From Tolumonas osonensis (GTDB lineage: Bacteria > Pseudomonadota > Gammaproteobacteria > Enterobacterales > Aeromonadaceae), in contig NZ_JACHGR010000003.1 in assembly GCF_014202415.1 (NCBI RefSeq), forward strand, positions 186,001 through 250,000: a DNA stretch of 64,000 nt, read 5' to 3'. The translations under genes and the position numbers were made by a program. How positions within the stretch are numbered: the first letter of the stretch is position 1; each line of letters begins with the position of its first letter. Under the pieces are notes generated by a model. It saw only the letters and a program-made list of their open reading frames with translations. It searched no databases and was not told where the DNA came from. Shown piece by piece: positions 46,605-57,526 of this stretch.

Positions 46605-49331
46605 ATGGCCACAATTCATGTAGACGGCAAAGAGTATGAAGTCAACGGAGCGGATAACCTGCTGGAGGCTTGTCTGTCTCTGGGGCTGGATGTCCCCTAT
46701 TTCTGCTGGCATCCGGCGCTCGGCAGTGTCGGCGCCTGCCGGCAATGTGCCGTAAAACAATATTCCGGTCCCGACGATAAACGCGGCCGGCTGGTGATGT
46801 CCTGTATGGCCCCCGCCAGTGACGGCACCTATATCTCGATTGAAGATGAGGAAGCGGTCGCATTCCGCCAAAGTGTGAATGAATGGATGATGCTGAATCA
46901 TCCGCACGATTGTCCGGTCTGTGAGGAAGGCGGCGCCTGTCATCTGCAGGATATGACGGTGATGACCGGTCATAACACCCGCCGTTACCGTTTCACCAAG
47001 CGTACGCATGAAAATCAGGATCTCGGCCCGTTCATCAATCATGAAATGAACCGTTGTATCGCCTGTTACCGCTGTGTGCGTTATTACAAAGATTACGCGG
47101 ATGGTAGTGATTTGGGCGTCTATGGCGCACACGATAATGTTTATTTCGGCCGGGTCGAATCCGGCACCCTAGAGAGCGAGTTCTCCGGCAACCTGGTTGA
47201 AGTCTGCCCGACCGGCGTGTTCACCGACAAAACCCAGTCGGCCCGGTTCAACCGCAAATGGGACATGCAGTTTGCCCCCAGTATCTGCCACGGTTGCAGC
47301 CTGGGCTGTAACATCAGTCCCGGTGAGCGTTATGGCGAGCTGCGCCGCATCGAAAACCGTTATCACGGTGGGATCAACCATTACTTTCTCTGTGACCGCG
47401 GACGCTTCGGTTATGGCTATGTCAACTTGCCTGAACGGCCTTACAAAGCCTGGCACCGGCATGAAGGCCAGCGGTTTGAACTGAGCACCACGGAAGCAGC
47501 GGAAAAAATAGCCGATCTTCTGCGTCAGAATAAACGGATTGCCGGCATTGGTTCTCCCCGGGCCAGTACGGAAAGCAACTTCATGCTGCGGGAACTGGTG
47601 GGCGCCGGCAACTTTTCCAGTGGCATTGCCACCCGGGAGTGGCAGTGTCTGCAGAAAATGACCACCTTGCTGCGTCACAGCGGAGTACATACCCCCACCC
47701 TGCGCGAAATCGAAAGCTGTGATGCCATTCTGGTCCTGGGTGAAGATCTGACCCAGACTGCGGCCCGCATGGCACTGTCGGTGCGTCAGGCCGTCAAGGG
47801 TAAAGCCCGTCAGATGGCAACAGAGTTGAAAGTGGATGTCTGGCAGATTGCCGCCATCCAGAATATCGGACAAAACGATCGCTTCCCGCTCTATCTCACC
47901 AGCGTCGACAGCACGCGTCTGGATGACGCCGCCTGTCTGCATTACCACGCGGCTTATGCGGATCAGGCCCGCCTGGGATTTGCCGTCGCACACCTGCTGG
48001 ATCGTGCGGCACCAGCAGTCCCTTATGCGGACGACAATCTGATGGCCATGGCACAGAAAATTGCCGACGGTCTGTCAAAAGCGAAAAAACCGTTAATCAT
48101 CACCGGCACCACATCGGAAACCCCTGCGTTACTGGATGCTGCTGCCAACATTGTCCGGGCGCTGAAGCAGCAAAATGCCGATGTCAGTCTGTCACTGGTG
48201 GCGGCCGAGGCCAACAGCGTAGGGAGTGCCTTGATCGGCGGCAAGCCGCTGGAACAGATGCTGAGCGAACTGGAACAGGGGCGTATCGATACGCTGATTG
48301 TGACAGAAAATGATCTGTTCCGTCGTCTGCCGGCATCACGCGTACAGGCGGCACTGGAAAAAGTGCAGCAGCTCATCGTGCTCGACCACCAGCCAACCGG
48401 ACTGACCGAGATGGCAGACTGGGTCTTGCCTGCAGCCACGTTTGCCGAAGCGGATGGTACGCTGATCAACAATGAAGGCCGGGCGCAGCGCTTCTTCCAG
48501 GTGTTTGATCCCACCTATTACGATAACAGCCGCTCAGTCAAAGCCAGCTGGCACTGGCTGCATGTGCTGAACAGTCTGCAGACGCACCGTCGGATGGACT
48601 GGGGCGAGCTGGATGACATCGTCACCCGCTGCGCCGAGACCATCGCGGAACTGCGCGGCATTGCCGATGCCGCGCCGGATGCCAAATTCCGCATCAAAGG
48701 CATGAAGCTGGCCCGTTCACCACACCGCTACAGTGGCCGCACCTCCATGCGCGCCAACATTGATGTCAGTGAACCGCAGGCCGCGCAGGATCCGGATTCC
48801 GCCTTTGCCTTCTCCATGGAGGGTTATATCGGCAGCCGGGAAACATTCCAGCAAGTCCCGTTTGCCTGGGCACCGGGCTGGAACTCCCCTTCCGCCTGGA
48901 ACAAATTCCAGGATGAGGTCGGCGGTCATCTGCGCGCCGGCGATCCGGGAACCCGCCTGTTTGACAGTGCGCTGTCCGGCCAGGCGGAATATCAGACCAC
49001 GATCCCACCGGCTTATCTGCCGGATACCAATTTTCAGATCGTGGCTCACTGGCAGCTGTTTGGCAGTGAAGAACTGACGCAGCGTTCACCGGTGATGCTG
49101 CAACGCATGGCAACCCCAGTACTTTGGCTGAGTGAAGACGATGCTGCGCGTCTGAAATTGCAGGAAGGCTCGGTGGTCCGCTTTGTCTGGGATAACCAGC
49201 CATTCACGCTGCCGGTAAGAATCAGTCATCATCTGGCGGATGGTCTGATCGGCTTGCCGCTGGGCGTGACACCGTTCACTCCGGCCATGCTGGCGGCAAC
49301 GATTGACTCATTGCAGGAGGTCAGAACATGA
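46605..49331 (+). CDS. nuoG: NADH-quinone oxidoreductase subunit G
   Basis: Largest peripheral subunit, with several iron-sulfur clusters. 908 residues. The N-terminal ferredoxin domain shows [19 protein letters not shown] and a further Cys in VMSCMAP (2Fe-2S). Then comes [16 protein letters not shown] with a His ligand, [13 protein letters not shown] and VEVCPTGVF (4Fe-4S), and [15 protein letters not shown] for the extra N7 cluster. The rest is a molybdopterin-oxidoreductase-like fold without a cofactor role. The start at 46605 (MATIHVDGK) follows RBS AAGGAAG; an upstream Met at 46569 overlaps nuoF. Confidence 0.96.
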   Translation: MATIHVDGKEYEVNGADNLLEACLSLGLDVPYFCWHPALGSVGACRQCAVKQYSGPDDKRGRLVMSCMAPASDGTYISIEDEEAVAFRQSVNEWMMLNHPHDCPVCEEGGACHLQDMTVMTGHNTRRYRFTKRTHENQDLGPFINHEMNRCIACYRCVRYYKDYADGSDLGVYGAHDNVYFGRVESGTLESEFSGNLVEVCPTGVFTDKTQSARFNRKWDMQFAPSICHGCSLGCNISPGERYGELRRIENRYHGGINHYFLCDRGRFGYGYVNLPERPYKAWHRHEGQRFELSTTEAAEKIADLLRQNKRIAGIGSPRASTESNFMLRELVGAGNFSSGIATREWQCLQKMTTLLRHSGVHTPTLREIESCDAILVLGEDLTQTAARMALSVRQAVKGKARQMATELKVDVWQIAAIQNIGQNDRFPLYLTSVDSTRLDDAACLHYHAAYADQARLGFAVAHLLDRAAPAVPYADDNLMAMAQKIADGLSKAKKPLIITGTTSETPALLDAAANIVRALKQQNADVSLSLVAAEANSVGSALIGGKPLEQMLSELEQGRIDTLIVTENDLFRRLPASRVQAALEKVQQLIVLDHQPTGLTEMADWVLPAATFAEADGTLINNEGRAQRFFQVFDPTYYDNSRSVKASWHWLHVLNSLQTHRRMDWGELDDIVTRCAETIAELRGIADAAPDAKFRIKGMKLARSPHRYSGRTSMRANIDVSEPQAAQDPDSAFAFSMEGYIGSRETFQQVPFAWAPGWNSPSAWNKFQDEVGGHLRAGDPGTRLFDSALSGQAEYQTTIPPAYLPDTNFQIVAHWQLFGSEELTQRSPVMLQRMATPVLWLSEDDAARLKLQEGSVVRFVWDNQPFTLPVRISHHLADGLIGLPLGVTPFTPAMLAATIDSLQEVRT

Positions 49332-50302
49332 CAATCTCCGCAGAATTAATTGATCTGCTGATCGCCATCGGCAAAGCGCTGATTGTGCTGGTTATTGTGG
49401 TCGGGATCGGTGCCTTCATGAGCTTTATCGAACGGCGTCTGCTCGGTCTCTGGCAGGATCGCTACGGCCCGAACCGGGTCGGACCATTCGGTATCTTCCA
49501 GCTGGTCGCCGATATGATCAAAATGTTTTTCAAGGAAGACTGGATCCCGCCTTTTGCGGATCGGCTGATCTTTGTTCTGGCACCGATGATCGCATTCTGC
49601 TCTTTCCTGATCGCGTTTGCGATTGTGCCGATTACCCCCGACTGGGGTGTGGCCGATCTGAATATCGGGATCCTCTTCTTTCTCGCAATCGCCGGACTGG
49701 CGGTCTATGCCGTGCTGTTCGCCGGCTGGTCGAGCAACAACAAGTACTCCCTGCTGGGCAGTCTGCGTGCTTCCGCGCAAACCTTAAGTTACGAGGTGTT
49801 TCTCGGCCTGTCGCTGATGGGCGTGGTGGCGCAAACCGGTTCCTTCAACATGCGTGACATCGTTGAAGCGCAAAGCGACCTCTGGTTCATCATTCCGCAA
49901 TTCTTTGGCTTCATCACCTTTGCCTTCGCCGGCGTGGCCGTTACTCACCGGCATCCGTTTGACCAGCCGGAGGCCGAACAGGAACTGGCCGATGGCTATC
50001 ACATTGAATATTCCGGCATGAAATGGGGGATGTTCTTCGTTGGCGAATACATCGGGATCGTACTGGTTTCCGCCTTGCTGGTGACGCTGTTTTTCGGTGG
50101 CTGGCATGGTCCCTGGCTACCGCCGGTGGTCTGGTTTGCGCTGAAAACCGGCTTCTTCATGATGCTGTTTATTTTGCTGCGGGCGTCATTGCCCCGCCCG
50201 CGTTATGACCAGGTTATGACCTTTGGCTGGAAAGTCTGTCTGCCGCTGACACTGGTAAACCTGCTGGTGACCGGTGCCCTGATCCTGTTACAGGCGGAGT
50301 GA
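49328..50302 (+). CDS. nuoH: NADH-quinone oxidoreductase subunit H
   Basis: Membrane subunit that forms the quinone entry site with subunits B and D. 324 residues, about eight membrane segments. It has [43 protein letters not shown] and the later [22 protein letters not shown] loop with conserved acidic residues. Overlaps nuoG by 4 bases. Confidence 0.97.
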   Translation: MTISAELIDLLIAIGKALIVLVIVVGIGAFMSFIERRLLGLWQDRYGPNRVGPFGIFQLVADMIKMFFKEDWIPPFADRLIFVLAPMIAFCSFLIAFAIVPITPDWGVADLNIGILFFLAIAGLAVYAVLFAGWSSNNKYSLLGSLRASAQTLSYEVFLGLSLMGVVAQTGSFNMRDIVEAQSDLWFIIPQFFGFITFAFAGVAVTHRHPFDQPEAEQELADGYHIEYSGMKWGMFFVGEYIGIVLVSALLVTLFFGGWHGPWLPPVVWFALKTGFFMMLFILLRASLPRPRYDQVMTFGWKVCLPLTLVNLLVTGALILLQAE

Positions 50303-50312
50303 GGAAAAAAAC

Positions 50313-50855
50313 GTGAATATAAAACAAATAGTACAAGGTGTTGGCACCCAGTTGCGCAGTCTGGCGATGGTTTTTTCCCACTCCTTCCGCCCACGCGACA
50401 CGCTCTGTTATCCGGAAGAAAAAGTACCGTTAGCCCCGCGCTATCGCGGCCGGATCGTACTGACCCGGGATCCTGACGGTGATGAACGCTGCGTGGCCTG
50501 CAACCTGTGCGCCGTTGCCTGTCCGGTGGGTTGTATTTCCCTGCAGAAAGCCGAAAGAGAGGACGGTCGCTGGTATCCGGAGTTTTTCCGCATCAATTTT
50601 TCCCGCTGCATCTTCTGCGGCTTATGCGAAGAAGCCTGTCCAACGACCGCCATTCAGCTCACCCCCGATTTCGAGATGGGCGAATATCGCCGTCAGGATC
50701 TGGTGTATGAAAAAGAAGATCTGCTGATCAGCGGGCCGGGAAAATATCCGGATTACAACTTCTACCGCGTCAGCGGGATGGCGATTGATGGCAAGCCCAA
50801 AGGCACTGCCCAGAAAGAGGCTGCCCCGATTGATGTCAAAAGCATTCTGCCGTAA
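50313..50855 (+). CDS. nuoI: NADH-quinone oxidoreductase subunit I
   Basis: Ferredoxin-like subunit carrying two [4Fe-4S] clusters (N6a, N6b). 180 residues. Ligands are in [15 protein letters not shown] and [16 protein letters not shown], each C-x2-C-x2-C-x3-C. An N-terminal amphipathic helix attaches it to the membrane arm. Spaced 10 bases from nuoH. Confidence 0.97.
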   Translation: MNIKQIVQGVGTQLRSLAMVFSHSFRPRDTLCYPEEKVPLAPRYRGRIVLTRDPDGDERCVACNLCAVACPVGCISLQKAEREDGRWYPEFFRINFSRCIFCGLCEEACPTTAIQLTPDFEMGEYRRQDLVYEKEDLLISGPGKYPDYNFYRVSGMAIDGKPKGTAQKEAAPIDVKSILP

Positions 50856-50868
50856 GGAGCCCGCGGAT

Positions 50869-51396
50869 ATGGAACTCGCGTTTTATGGATCGTCGGTAGT
50901 CGCGATTCTGGCTACCCTCGGGGTCATCAGCGGAACGAACCCGATGCATGCCCTGCTTTATCTGATCGTGTCACTGATTGCGGTCGGCATGATTTTCTTC
51001 AGCCTCGGCGCCAGTTTCGCCGGTGCCATGCAGGTGATTGTCTATGCCGGCGCCATCATGGTGCTGTTTGTATTCGTGGTCATGATGCTGAACCTGGGAA
51101 CCGCACAGGAACAGGAACGGCAGTGGCTGAGACCAATAACCTGGGTTGGCCCCCTGATCCTGAGTATCGGTCAGATGGCGGTTTTTTACGCCGCACTGCA
51201 CGGCATTCCCGGCATCATCACTGGCGAGCCGATCACTGCCAAACAGGTCGGCATCGCACTCTACGGCCCTTATGTGCTGGCCGTTGAACTGGCCTCCCTG
51301 CTGCTGCTGGCTGGTCTGGTTGCGGCTTATCACCTCGGCCGGGAAAGCCGCCGTGGTGACATCATCTCCACCCGCAATGAGGAGGATGATGCATGA
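50869..51396 (+). CDS. nuoJ: NADH-quinone oxidoreductase subunit J
   Basis: Membrane subunit with five helices, including the pi-bulge helix 3 involved in coupling ([26 protein letters not shown]). 175 residues from the ATG at 50869 ([10 protein letters not shown]), behind RBS AAGGAG; the frame extends upstream into nuoI without meaning. Overlaps nuoK by 4 bases. Confidence 0.95.
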   Translation: MELAFYGSSVVAILATLGVISGTNPMHALLYLIVSLIAVGMIFFSLGASFAGAMQVIVYAGAIMVLFVFVVMMLNLGTAQEQERQWLRPITWVGPLILSIGQMAVFYAALHGIPGIITGEPITAKQVGIALYGPYVLAVELASLLLLAGLVAAYHLGRESRRGDIISTRNEEDDA

Positions 51397-51701
51397 ACGG
51401 CATTCCGTTTGAACATGGACTGCTTGTTGCAGCCATTCTGTTCTCGCTGGGGCTGTGTGGACTGTTAATTCGCCGGAATCTGTTATTCATTCTGATGAGT
51501 ATCGAAGTCCTGATGAATGCCTCCGCGCTCGCCTTCATTGTCGCCGGCAGCCGTTATGGTCAGACTGACGGCCAGATCATGTATATCCTGGTGATCAGCC
51601 TCGCGGCCGCCGAAGCCAGTATTGGCCTGGCGCTGCTGATGCGGATGTACCGCCGTCATCACACACTGAATGTCGATTCAGTTAAGGAGATGCGCGGATG
51701 A
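51393..51701 (+). CDS. nuoK: NADH-quinone oxidoreductase subunit K
   Basis: Small membrane subunit related to MrpC. 102 residues, three helices. The conserved Glu in [19 protein letters not shown] and the second in [12 protein letters not shown] are the expected proton-pathway carboxylates. Overlaps nuoJ and nuoL. Confidence 0.97.
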   Translation: MNGIPFEHGLLVAAILFSLGLCGLLIRRNLLFILMSIEVLMNASALAFIVAGSRYGQTDGQIMYILVISLAAAEASIGLALLMRMYRRHHTLNVDSVKEMRG

Positions 51702-53536
51702 GCCTGTTATTCCTGACTTGTCTGTTTCCGTTTGCCGGCTTCCTGCTCCTCGCCTTTTCCGCCGGCAGATTAAGCGAAAACCGCGCCGCGCTGATTGGCG
51801 TCGGCAGTATCGGGCTTTCTGCACTGACAACGCTGTTCGTCGGTCTGCAGTTTCTGCAACAAGGCGCAGCCAACACCTTCAGCCAGACGTTGTGGCAATG
51901 GATCAACACCCTGGATCTGAAAGTCGGACTGGTACTGCATCTGGATGGTTTATCGCTGACCATGCTGGGCGTCGTCACCGGTGTCGGTTTCCTGATCCAC
52001 CTGTTTGCGTCCTGGTATATGCGCGGTGAAGAGGGCTACTCCCGTTTCTTCGCGTACACCAACCTGTTTATCACCAGCATGCTGTTTCTGGTGCTGGCGG
52101 ATAACCTGATGTTTGTCTATCTTGGCTGGGAAGGAGTTGGTCTGTGCAGTTATCTGCTGATCGGCTTCTACTACAAGGATCGCAATAACATTGCTGCCGC
52201 GATGAAAGCGTTCATCGTGACCCGGGTCGGTGACGTGTTCCTGGCGATTGGCCTGTTTGTGCTCTATCGTGAGCTGGGCACACTGAATATCGCCGATATT
52301 CTGACGCTGGCCCCCCAGAAACTGACCGCCGGTGATCCCACCATCGAATTTGCCACGCTGATGCTGCTGGGTGGTGCGGTAGGTAAATCGGCTCAGTTGC
52401 CACTGCAAACCTGGCTGGCCGATGCCATGGCGGGTCCGACACCGGTCTCGGCGCTGATCCATGCCGCTACCATGGTAACTGCCGGGGTCTATCTGATCGC
52501 CCGCATGCATGGCCTCTTTCTGATGGCGCCGGATGTGCTGTATCTGGTCGGTATTGTCGGCGCAGTAACGTTGCTGCTTTCCGGTTTTGCCGCACTGGTT
52601 CAGACCGATATCAAACGTATCCTGGCCTATTCCACCATGAGTCAGATCGGTTACATGTTCCTGGCGCTGGGGGTTGGTGCCTGGGGTGGCGCGGTGTTCC
52701 ATCTGATGACGCATGCGTTTTTCAAGGCGCTGCTGTTCCTTTCCGCCGGTTCCGTCATTCTGGCCTGTCATCATGAACAGAACATTTTCAAGATGGGCGG
52801 CCTACGCAAGTCGATCCCGCTGGTTTATGCCGCATTCCTGATCGGGGGTTCCGCTCTGGCAGCCCTGCCTTTCGTGACGGCTGGTTTCTTCAGTAAAGAC
52901 GCGATCCTGTTTGCCGCGTACCAGGGCGGCTATTCCGGGTTATTGCTATCCGGTTTGGTTGGCGCCTTTCTGACTTCGCTGTACACCTTCCGCCTCATCT
53001 TCATCGTATTCCACGGTGACAGTAAGCTGAACGTGCATCCGGGTCATGGCATCAGTCATCATCTGCCGCTGCTGGTGCTGATGCTGCTTTCCACCTTTGT
53101 CGGCGCATTGATTACACCGCCGCTGGCCAGTGTGTTCCCGCCGGCCAGTGAAAGCCACGATGGGAAATTACTGATTGAACTGCTTTCCGCCACCATTGCG
53201 ATTGCCGGTATTGCGCTGGCGGCCATCCTGTTCCTGGGAAAACGGCCGTTGATCGGGCAACTGGCCAACAGCGCTGTCGGACGGCCACTGTGTAAGCTCT
53301 GGTTTCATGCCTGGGGATTCGACTGGCTGTATCAGACCCTGTTTGTCATGCCCTATCAGTGGATTGCGCAGTTACTGAAGCGGGATCCGCTGGATCGCAT
53401 GATCGCACTGAGTGTCCCGGTTATCGGAATACTGAACCGCCTCAGTGTACGGATGGTCACCGGCAGTCTGCGCTGGTACGCCGCCAGCATGAGTCTGGGT
53501 GCGCTGGTTGTTTTGACCCTGTTGCTGATGTACTAG
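51698..53536 (+). CDS. nuoL: NADH-quinone oxidoreductase subunit L
   Basis: Distal antiporter-like proton-pumping subunit with the long lateral helix at its C-terminus. 612 residues. Landmarks are [19 protein letters not shown] with the key Glu, [44 protein letters not shown] with the Lys, and [18 protein letters not shown]. It overlaps nuoK by 4 bases. Confidence 0.97.
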   Translation: MSLLFLTCLFPFAGFLLLAFSAGRLSENRAALIGVGSIGLSALTTLFVGLQFLQQGAANTFSQTLWQWINTLDLKVGLVLHLDGLSLTMLGVVTGVGFLIHLFASWYMRGEEGYSRFFAYTNLFITSMLFLVLADNLMFVYLGWEGVGLCSYLLIGFYYKDRNNIAAAMKAFIVTRVGDVFLAIGLFVLYRELGTLNIADILTLAPQKLTAGDPTIEFATLMLLGGAVGKSAQLPLQTWLADAMAGPTPVSALIHAATMVTAGVYLIARMHGLFLMAPDVLYLVGIVGAVTLLLSGFAALVQTDIKRILAYSTMSQIGYMFLALGVGAWGGAVFHLMTHAFFKALLFLSAGSVILACHHEQNIFKMGGLRKSIPLVYAAFLIGGSALAALPFVTAGFFSKDAILFAAYQGGYSGLLLSGLVGAFLTSLYTFRLIFIVFHGDSKLNVHPGHGISHHLPLLVLMLLSTFVGALITPPLASVFPPASESHDGKLLIELLSATIAIAGIALAAILFLGKRPLIGQLANSAVGRPLCKLWFHAWGFDWLYQTLFVMPYQWIAQLLKRDPLDRMIALSVPVIGILNRLSVRMVTGSLRWYAASMSLGALVVLTLLLMY

Positions 53537-53546
53537 GAGGCCCGTC

Positions 53547-55067
53547 GTGAGTTTACTCTGGTTAATATTGTTACCATTTATCGGCGGCTTCCTTTGCTGG
53601 CTGGTGGAATTTACCCATAAGGGCACCAACATCCCCCGCTGGATTGCGCTGATCAGTATGGCGCTGCAATTGCTGCTGGCACTGAGCCTGTGGCATGCGT
53701 ATGACTATTCGCTGGTATTGCCGGGACAAGGCAACTGGACACTGGATCATCAGTGGTCCTGGATCCCGCGCTTTGGCATTTCCATCCACCTGGCACTGGA
53801 TGGTATCTCGCTGCTGATGGTGACACTGACCGGCCTGCTGGGGATACTGGCGGTCGTCTGCTCCTGGAGTGAAATTCAGGATCGGGTCGGTTTCTTCCAC
53901 CTGAACCTGCTGTGGATCCTGGGCGGCGTGATCGGTGTGTTCCTGTCGCTGGACCTGTTCCTGTTCTTCTTCTTCTGGGAAATGATGCTGGTCCCGATGT
54001 ACTTCCTGATTGCGCTATGGGGACATAGCGGCTCCGACGGCCGGACCCGTATCTATGCCGCCACCAAGTTTTTCCTCTATACCCAGGCCAGTGGTCTGCT
54101 GATGTTGCTGGCCATCCTGGCGCTGGTGTTCATGCACTATCAGGCTAGCGGTACCATCACGTTTGATTACACGGCCTTGCTGAACACCTCGATGCCCGCC
54201 GAAGTTGAATTTCTGCTGATGCTGGGTTTCTTTGTGGCCTTTGCCGTAAAAATGCCGCTGGTACCGCTGCATGGCTGGCTGCCGGATGCCCACTCCCAGG
54301 CTCCCACCGCCGGTTCGGTCGACCTGGCCGGCATTTTGTTGAAAACCGCCGCCTACGGTCTGCTGCGGTTCGGGATCCCGCTATTTCCGAATGCCTCCGC
54401 CGAATTTGCGCCGGTGGCCATGTGGCTGGGGATCATCGGGATCGTCTACGGCGCCGTACTGGCCTTCAGTCAGACGGATATCAAGCGTCTGGTCGCCTAT
54501 ACCAGTATCTCGCACATGGGATTTGTCGTGATTGCCCTGTATGCCGGCACTTCCACCGCGATTCAGGGCGCGATCGTGCAGATGGTGGCGCACGGCCTGT
54601 CCGCGGCCGGGCTGTTTATCATGTGTGGTCAGTTGTATGAACGTCTGCACACCCGCGACCTGCGTGAAATGGGCGGGCTGTGGCATCGTCTGCGCTATCT
54701 GCCTGGAATCATGCTGTTCTTCTCGGTTGCGTCACTGGGACTGCCGGGAACCGGCAACTTCGTCGGCGAATTCATGATCCTGCTAGGCAGTTTCGGTTCG
54801 GAACCGGTGATCGTCATGGTAGCCACCGTGGGGCTGGTACTGGCGTCTGTCTATTCACTTGTCATGCTGCAGCGGGCCTGCTTCGGCCAGGGAAAAGTGA
54901 ATACCGCCCTGAAAGCGCTGAGCACCCGTGAATTAAGTATGTTGCTGTTACTGGTGATCTTGCTGGTGGGTCTCGGTGTTTATCCACAACCGGTGCTGGA
55001 TGTCAGCGGTATGACCGGTGCATTGCTGCAACCCGGCGACGCATCAGTCATGACGAATCAGCGCTAG
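53547..55067 (+). CDS. nuoM: NADH-quinone oxidoreductase subunit M
   Basis: Second antiporter-like proton-pumping subunit. 506 residues, about 14 helices. Landmarks are FFFFWEMMLVPMYFLIALWG with the conserved Glu, FFVAFAVKMPLVPLHGWLPDAHSQAPTAGSVDLAGILLKTAAYGLLRF, and KRLVAYTSISHMGFVVIALY. Spaced 10 bases from nuoL and 9 from nuoN. Confidence 0.97.
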   Translation: MSLLWLILLPFIGGFLCWLVEFTHKGTNIPRWIALISMALQLLLALSLWHAYDYSLVLPGQGNWTLDHQWSWIPRFGISIHLALDGISLLMVTLTGLLGILAVVCSWSEIQDRVGFFHLNLLWILGGVIGVFLSLDLFLFFFFWEMMLVPMYFLIALWGHSGSDGRTRIYAATKFFLYTQASGLLMLLAILALVFMHYQASGTITFDYTALLNTSMPAEVEFLLMLGFFVAFAVKMPLVPLHGWLPDAHSQAPTAGSVDLAGILLKTAAYGLLRFGIPLFPNASAEFAPVAMWLGIIGIVYGAVLAFSQTDIKRLVAYTSISHMGFVVIALYAGTSTAIQGAIVQMVAHGLSAAGLFIMCGQLYERLHTRDLREMGGLWHRLRYLPGIMLFFSVASLGLPGTGNFVGEFMILLGSFGSEPVIVMVATVGLVLASVYSLVMLQRACFGQGKVNTALKALSTRELSMLLLLVILLVGLGVYPQPVLDVSGMTGALLQPGDASVMTNQR

Positions 55068-55076
55068 GAGGAGTGT

Positions 55077-56546
55077 ATGTCGTTTAATTCTGTCTTATTT
55101 ATCGCCGAGGTGCCGCTGCTGCTGACCGCACTCACCGCCATTGCCGTGATGCTGTCGATTGCCTGGCAACGAAACCACAAGCAGGTATTTTTTATCACGG
55201 CAGCCGGGCTGAACGCCGCGTTGTTCAGCCTGCTCTGGGCCAGCAGCGCCACTGACGTGCAGGTAACGCCGCTGCTGATGGTGGACAGCTATGCGCTGTT
55301 CTACTCAGCGCTGATTCTGATTGGCTCGCTCGCCACGATCACGCTCGCCCGTGCCTGGCTGAAAAAATTCCCGGATAACCGGGAAGAGTTTTATCTGCTC
55401 CTGATCCTGGCATCGACCGGCGCCATCGTCATGGCCCAGGCGCATCATCTGGCCGCCGTGTTTATTGGTATCGAACTGATGTCGCTGCCACTGTTCGGTC
55501 TGGTCGGTTACGCCTTCAAACAACGGCGATCGCTGGAAGCGGCGGTGAAATACATGGTGCTCTCCGCCAGTGCCACGGCGTTTTTGCTGTTTGGTATCGC
55601 CCTGATTTACGCTCAGCTCGGCAGTCTCGATATCGCCACTATCGGCGCCCGGCTTTCCCGGTTGCCCGATGTCGAGAATGCGCATCTCACGCTGCTGGTG
55701 GTAGGACTGGGAATGATGGTTATCGGGCTGGGCTTCAAACTGTCACTGGTGCCATTCCATCTGTGGACACCCGATGTCTATCAGGGGGCACCGGCACCAG
55801 TCACCACCTATCTGGCGACGGTCAGTAAAATCGCCGTGTTCGCGGTGCTGCTGCGCCTGTTTTATTCCATTCCGGCAACCGACACCTTCTTCTACAGCCT
55901 GCTCGGCGGACTGGCCTTTATTTCTATCATTGTGGGCAATCTGCTGGCACTGCTGCAGAACAATCTGAAACGCCTGCTCGGCTTTTCTTCCACCGCGCAT
56001 TTCGGGTATCTGCTGGTCGCGCTGGTTGCCTGCCGTCTGGGCGAATTATCGCAAGAAGCTGTGGCGCTCTATCTGGTGATGTATCTGCTGACCTCGGTAG
56101 GCAGTTTCGGTGTGGTGAGTCTGATGTCGAGCCCGTATCAGGAACGGGACGCCGATGAGCTGCCCGCGTATCGCGGTCTGTTCTGGCGGCGTCCGATCCT
56201 CTCCTCGGCCCTGACCATCATGCTCCTGTCACTGGCCGGCATTCCGATGACGCTCGGTTTTATTGGCAAATTCTACATTCTCACTGTCGGTGTCCAGTTC
56301 CATTTCTGGTGGCTGACCGGGGCGGTAGTCTTCGGCAGCGCGGTGGGGCTTTATTACTATCTGCGAGTGATCAGCATTCTCTATCTGCGCACGCCGGGCA
56401 TGCCATCACGGGATGCGACCAATGATTGGGGGCTGACCACCGGTGGTCTGATGGTATTAACCTCCGCGATACTGGTCATTCTGCTGGGTGTTTATCCGCA
56501 ACCGTTGCTGGATCTGCTGCCGCTGGCACAGCTCTCCGCACCTTAA
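55077..56546 (+). CDS. nuoN: NADH-quinone oxidoreductase subunit N
   Basis: Third antiporter-like subunit, next to A/J/K. 489 residues. Landmarks are [58 protein letters not shown] and [19 protein letters not shown]. Last gene of the nuo operon; a terminator follows. Confidence 0.97.
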   Translation: MSFNSVLFIAEVPLLLTALTAIAVMLSIAWQRNHKQVFFITAAGLNAALFSLLWASSATDVQVTPLLMVDSYALFYSALILIGSLATITLARAWLKKFPDNREEFYLLLILASTGAIVMAQAHHLAAVFIGIELMSLPLFGLVGYAFKQRRSLEAAVKYMVLSASATAFLLFGIALIYAQLGSLDIATIGARLSRLPDVENAHLTLLVVGLGMMVIGLGFKLSLVPFHLWTPDVYQGAPAPVTTYLATVSKIAVFAVLLRLFYSIPATDTFFYSLLGGLAFISIIVGNLLALLQNNLKRLLGFSSTAHFGYLLVALVACRLGELSQEAVALYLVMYLLTSVGSFGVVSLMSSPYQERDADELPAYRGLFWRRPILSSALTIMLLSLAGIPMTLGFIGKFYILTVGVQFHFWWLTGAVVFGSAVGLYYYLRVISILYLRTPGMPSRDATNDWGLTTGGLMVLTSAILVILLGVYPQPLLDLLPLAQLSAP

Positions 56547-56555
56547 GCGCTCTCA

Positions 56556-56588
56556 TGGCACATTTCCTGTGAAGTGTGCCAGTTTTTT
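56556..56588 (+). terminator. Terminator of the nuo operon
   Basis: Stem TGGCACA/TGTGCCA with further TC/GA pairing inside, followed by G and six T. It begins 9 bases after the nuoN stop. Confidence 0.85.
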
Positions 56589-56617
56589 ATACATCCTTCC
56601 TGCTCAATTCATCTTAT

Positions 56618-56635
56618 ATTGGTATTATTGTTACC
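56618..56635 (+). promoter_or_regulatory. Candidate operator of the GntR-family regulator
   Basis: ATTGGTATTATTGTTACC contains the inverted repeat GGTA-N7-TACC, 55 bases before the regulator gene. The same ATTGGTAT word recurs three times in the region upstream of the PTS gene (62263, 62338 and, inverted, 62364). This suggests autoregulation plus control of the PTS operon. Confidence 0.45.
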
Positions 56636-56690
56636 GGTTACATAAAACCACTATGTCCTGAACAGGTCGTGTTCATACGAAGGAATAACC

Positions 56691-57494
56691 GTGTTATATA
56701 AAAATATCGCCAAGAAACTACGGTTCCGCATCAACTCGGATGAATTTGCCATCGGAGATGTCTTGCCGACCGAACGGCAACTGATGGAAGAATACCAGGC
56801 CAGCCGGGTCTCCATCCGCAAGGCTATTGATGAACTGGTGACCATGGATCTGATCGAGAAAAAACAGGGCAGCGGTACTTACATCAAGCAAAAAGAAATC
56901 GTGCACATGATGCAGCCGCTGCGCAGTGGAGTCGAAAGCTCACAGGAAATAGGTAAACGCATTACCAGTGAAGTCATTGAATTTTCTATCGTCTATCCGG
57001 ATACCGAAATCGCCCAGCGACTGAAAATCAGCCCGGCCGAGCGGGTTTATCACACCAAACGTGTACGCAAGATCAATGACCGGCCGCAGATCATCGAGGA
57101 AAGTTTCATGCCTGTCGCGCTCTTTCCCGAGCTGACCATCCGGGTACTGGAACACTCCAAGTTCGAATACATCGAAGACAAGCTGGGGCTGAAAATAGAA
57201 GGCAGTTATCAGGAGTTCTCACCGGTCCTGCCCGATAAGGAAGAAGAGCAGTTACTGAATATACAGAACCGGGAACCGGTGCTGCAGATCACCTCCTTGT
57301 CCAATTTCCAGGACGGCACTATCTTCGACTACAGTGTGATGAAATTTAAGGCCAGCGAATACCTGCATGCCATGTATGTGCACCGCGAAACGCAGGGGCC
57401 GATACTGTCACAGAAGAAATTGAGCACCCCGGATAACCAGATTCATTCGTCTGCACCGACAGAGGACACACTCAAGTTCTATCCGGTACAATAA
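56691..57494 (+). CDS. GntR-family (HutC/UTRA subfamily) transcriptional regulator
   Basis: A 267-residue regulator. The N-terminal winged helix-turn-helix covers residues 1-70 (MLYKNIAKKLRFRIN..., LPTERQLMEEYQASRVSIRKAIDEL, KKQGSGTYI). A UTRA ligand-binding domain follows at about 85-235 (YPDTEIAQRLKISPAERVYHTKRVR, EESFMPVALFPELT, EPVLQITS). UTRA domains of sugar-operon regulators bind phosphosugars. The gene lies 32 bases before the YqhD-like gene and close to the alpha-glucoside PTS, so a sugar-phosphate effector is plausible. Confidence 0.9.
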   Translation: MLYKNIAKKLRFRINSDEFAIGDVLPTERQLMEEYQASRVSIRKAIDELVTMDLIEKKQGSGTYIKQKEIVHMMQPLRSGVESSQEIGKRITSEVIEFSIVYPDTEIAQRLKISPAERVYHTKRVRKINDRPQIIEESFMPVALFPELTIRVLEHSKFEYIEDKLGLKIEGSYQEFSPVLPDKEEEQLLNIQNREPVLQITSLSNFQDGTIFDYSVMKFKASEYLHAMYVHRETQGPILSQKKLSTPDNQIHSSAPTEDTLKFYPVQ

Positions 57495-57526
57495 TTTTTA
57501 TCTCACACCAAAAGGAAACCCGACAG

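Noticed and set aside
51950-52774. Open frame of 274 codons on the minus strand within nuoL
   Set aside because: Antisense to nuoL, Gln/His/Arg/Gly-rich, a typical shadow of a high-GC membrane-protein gene.
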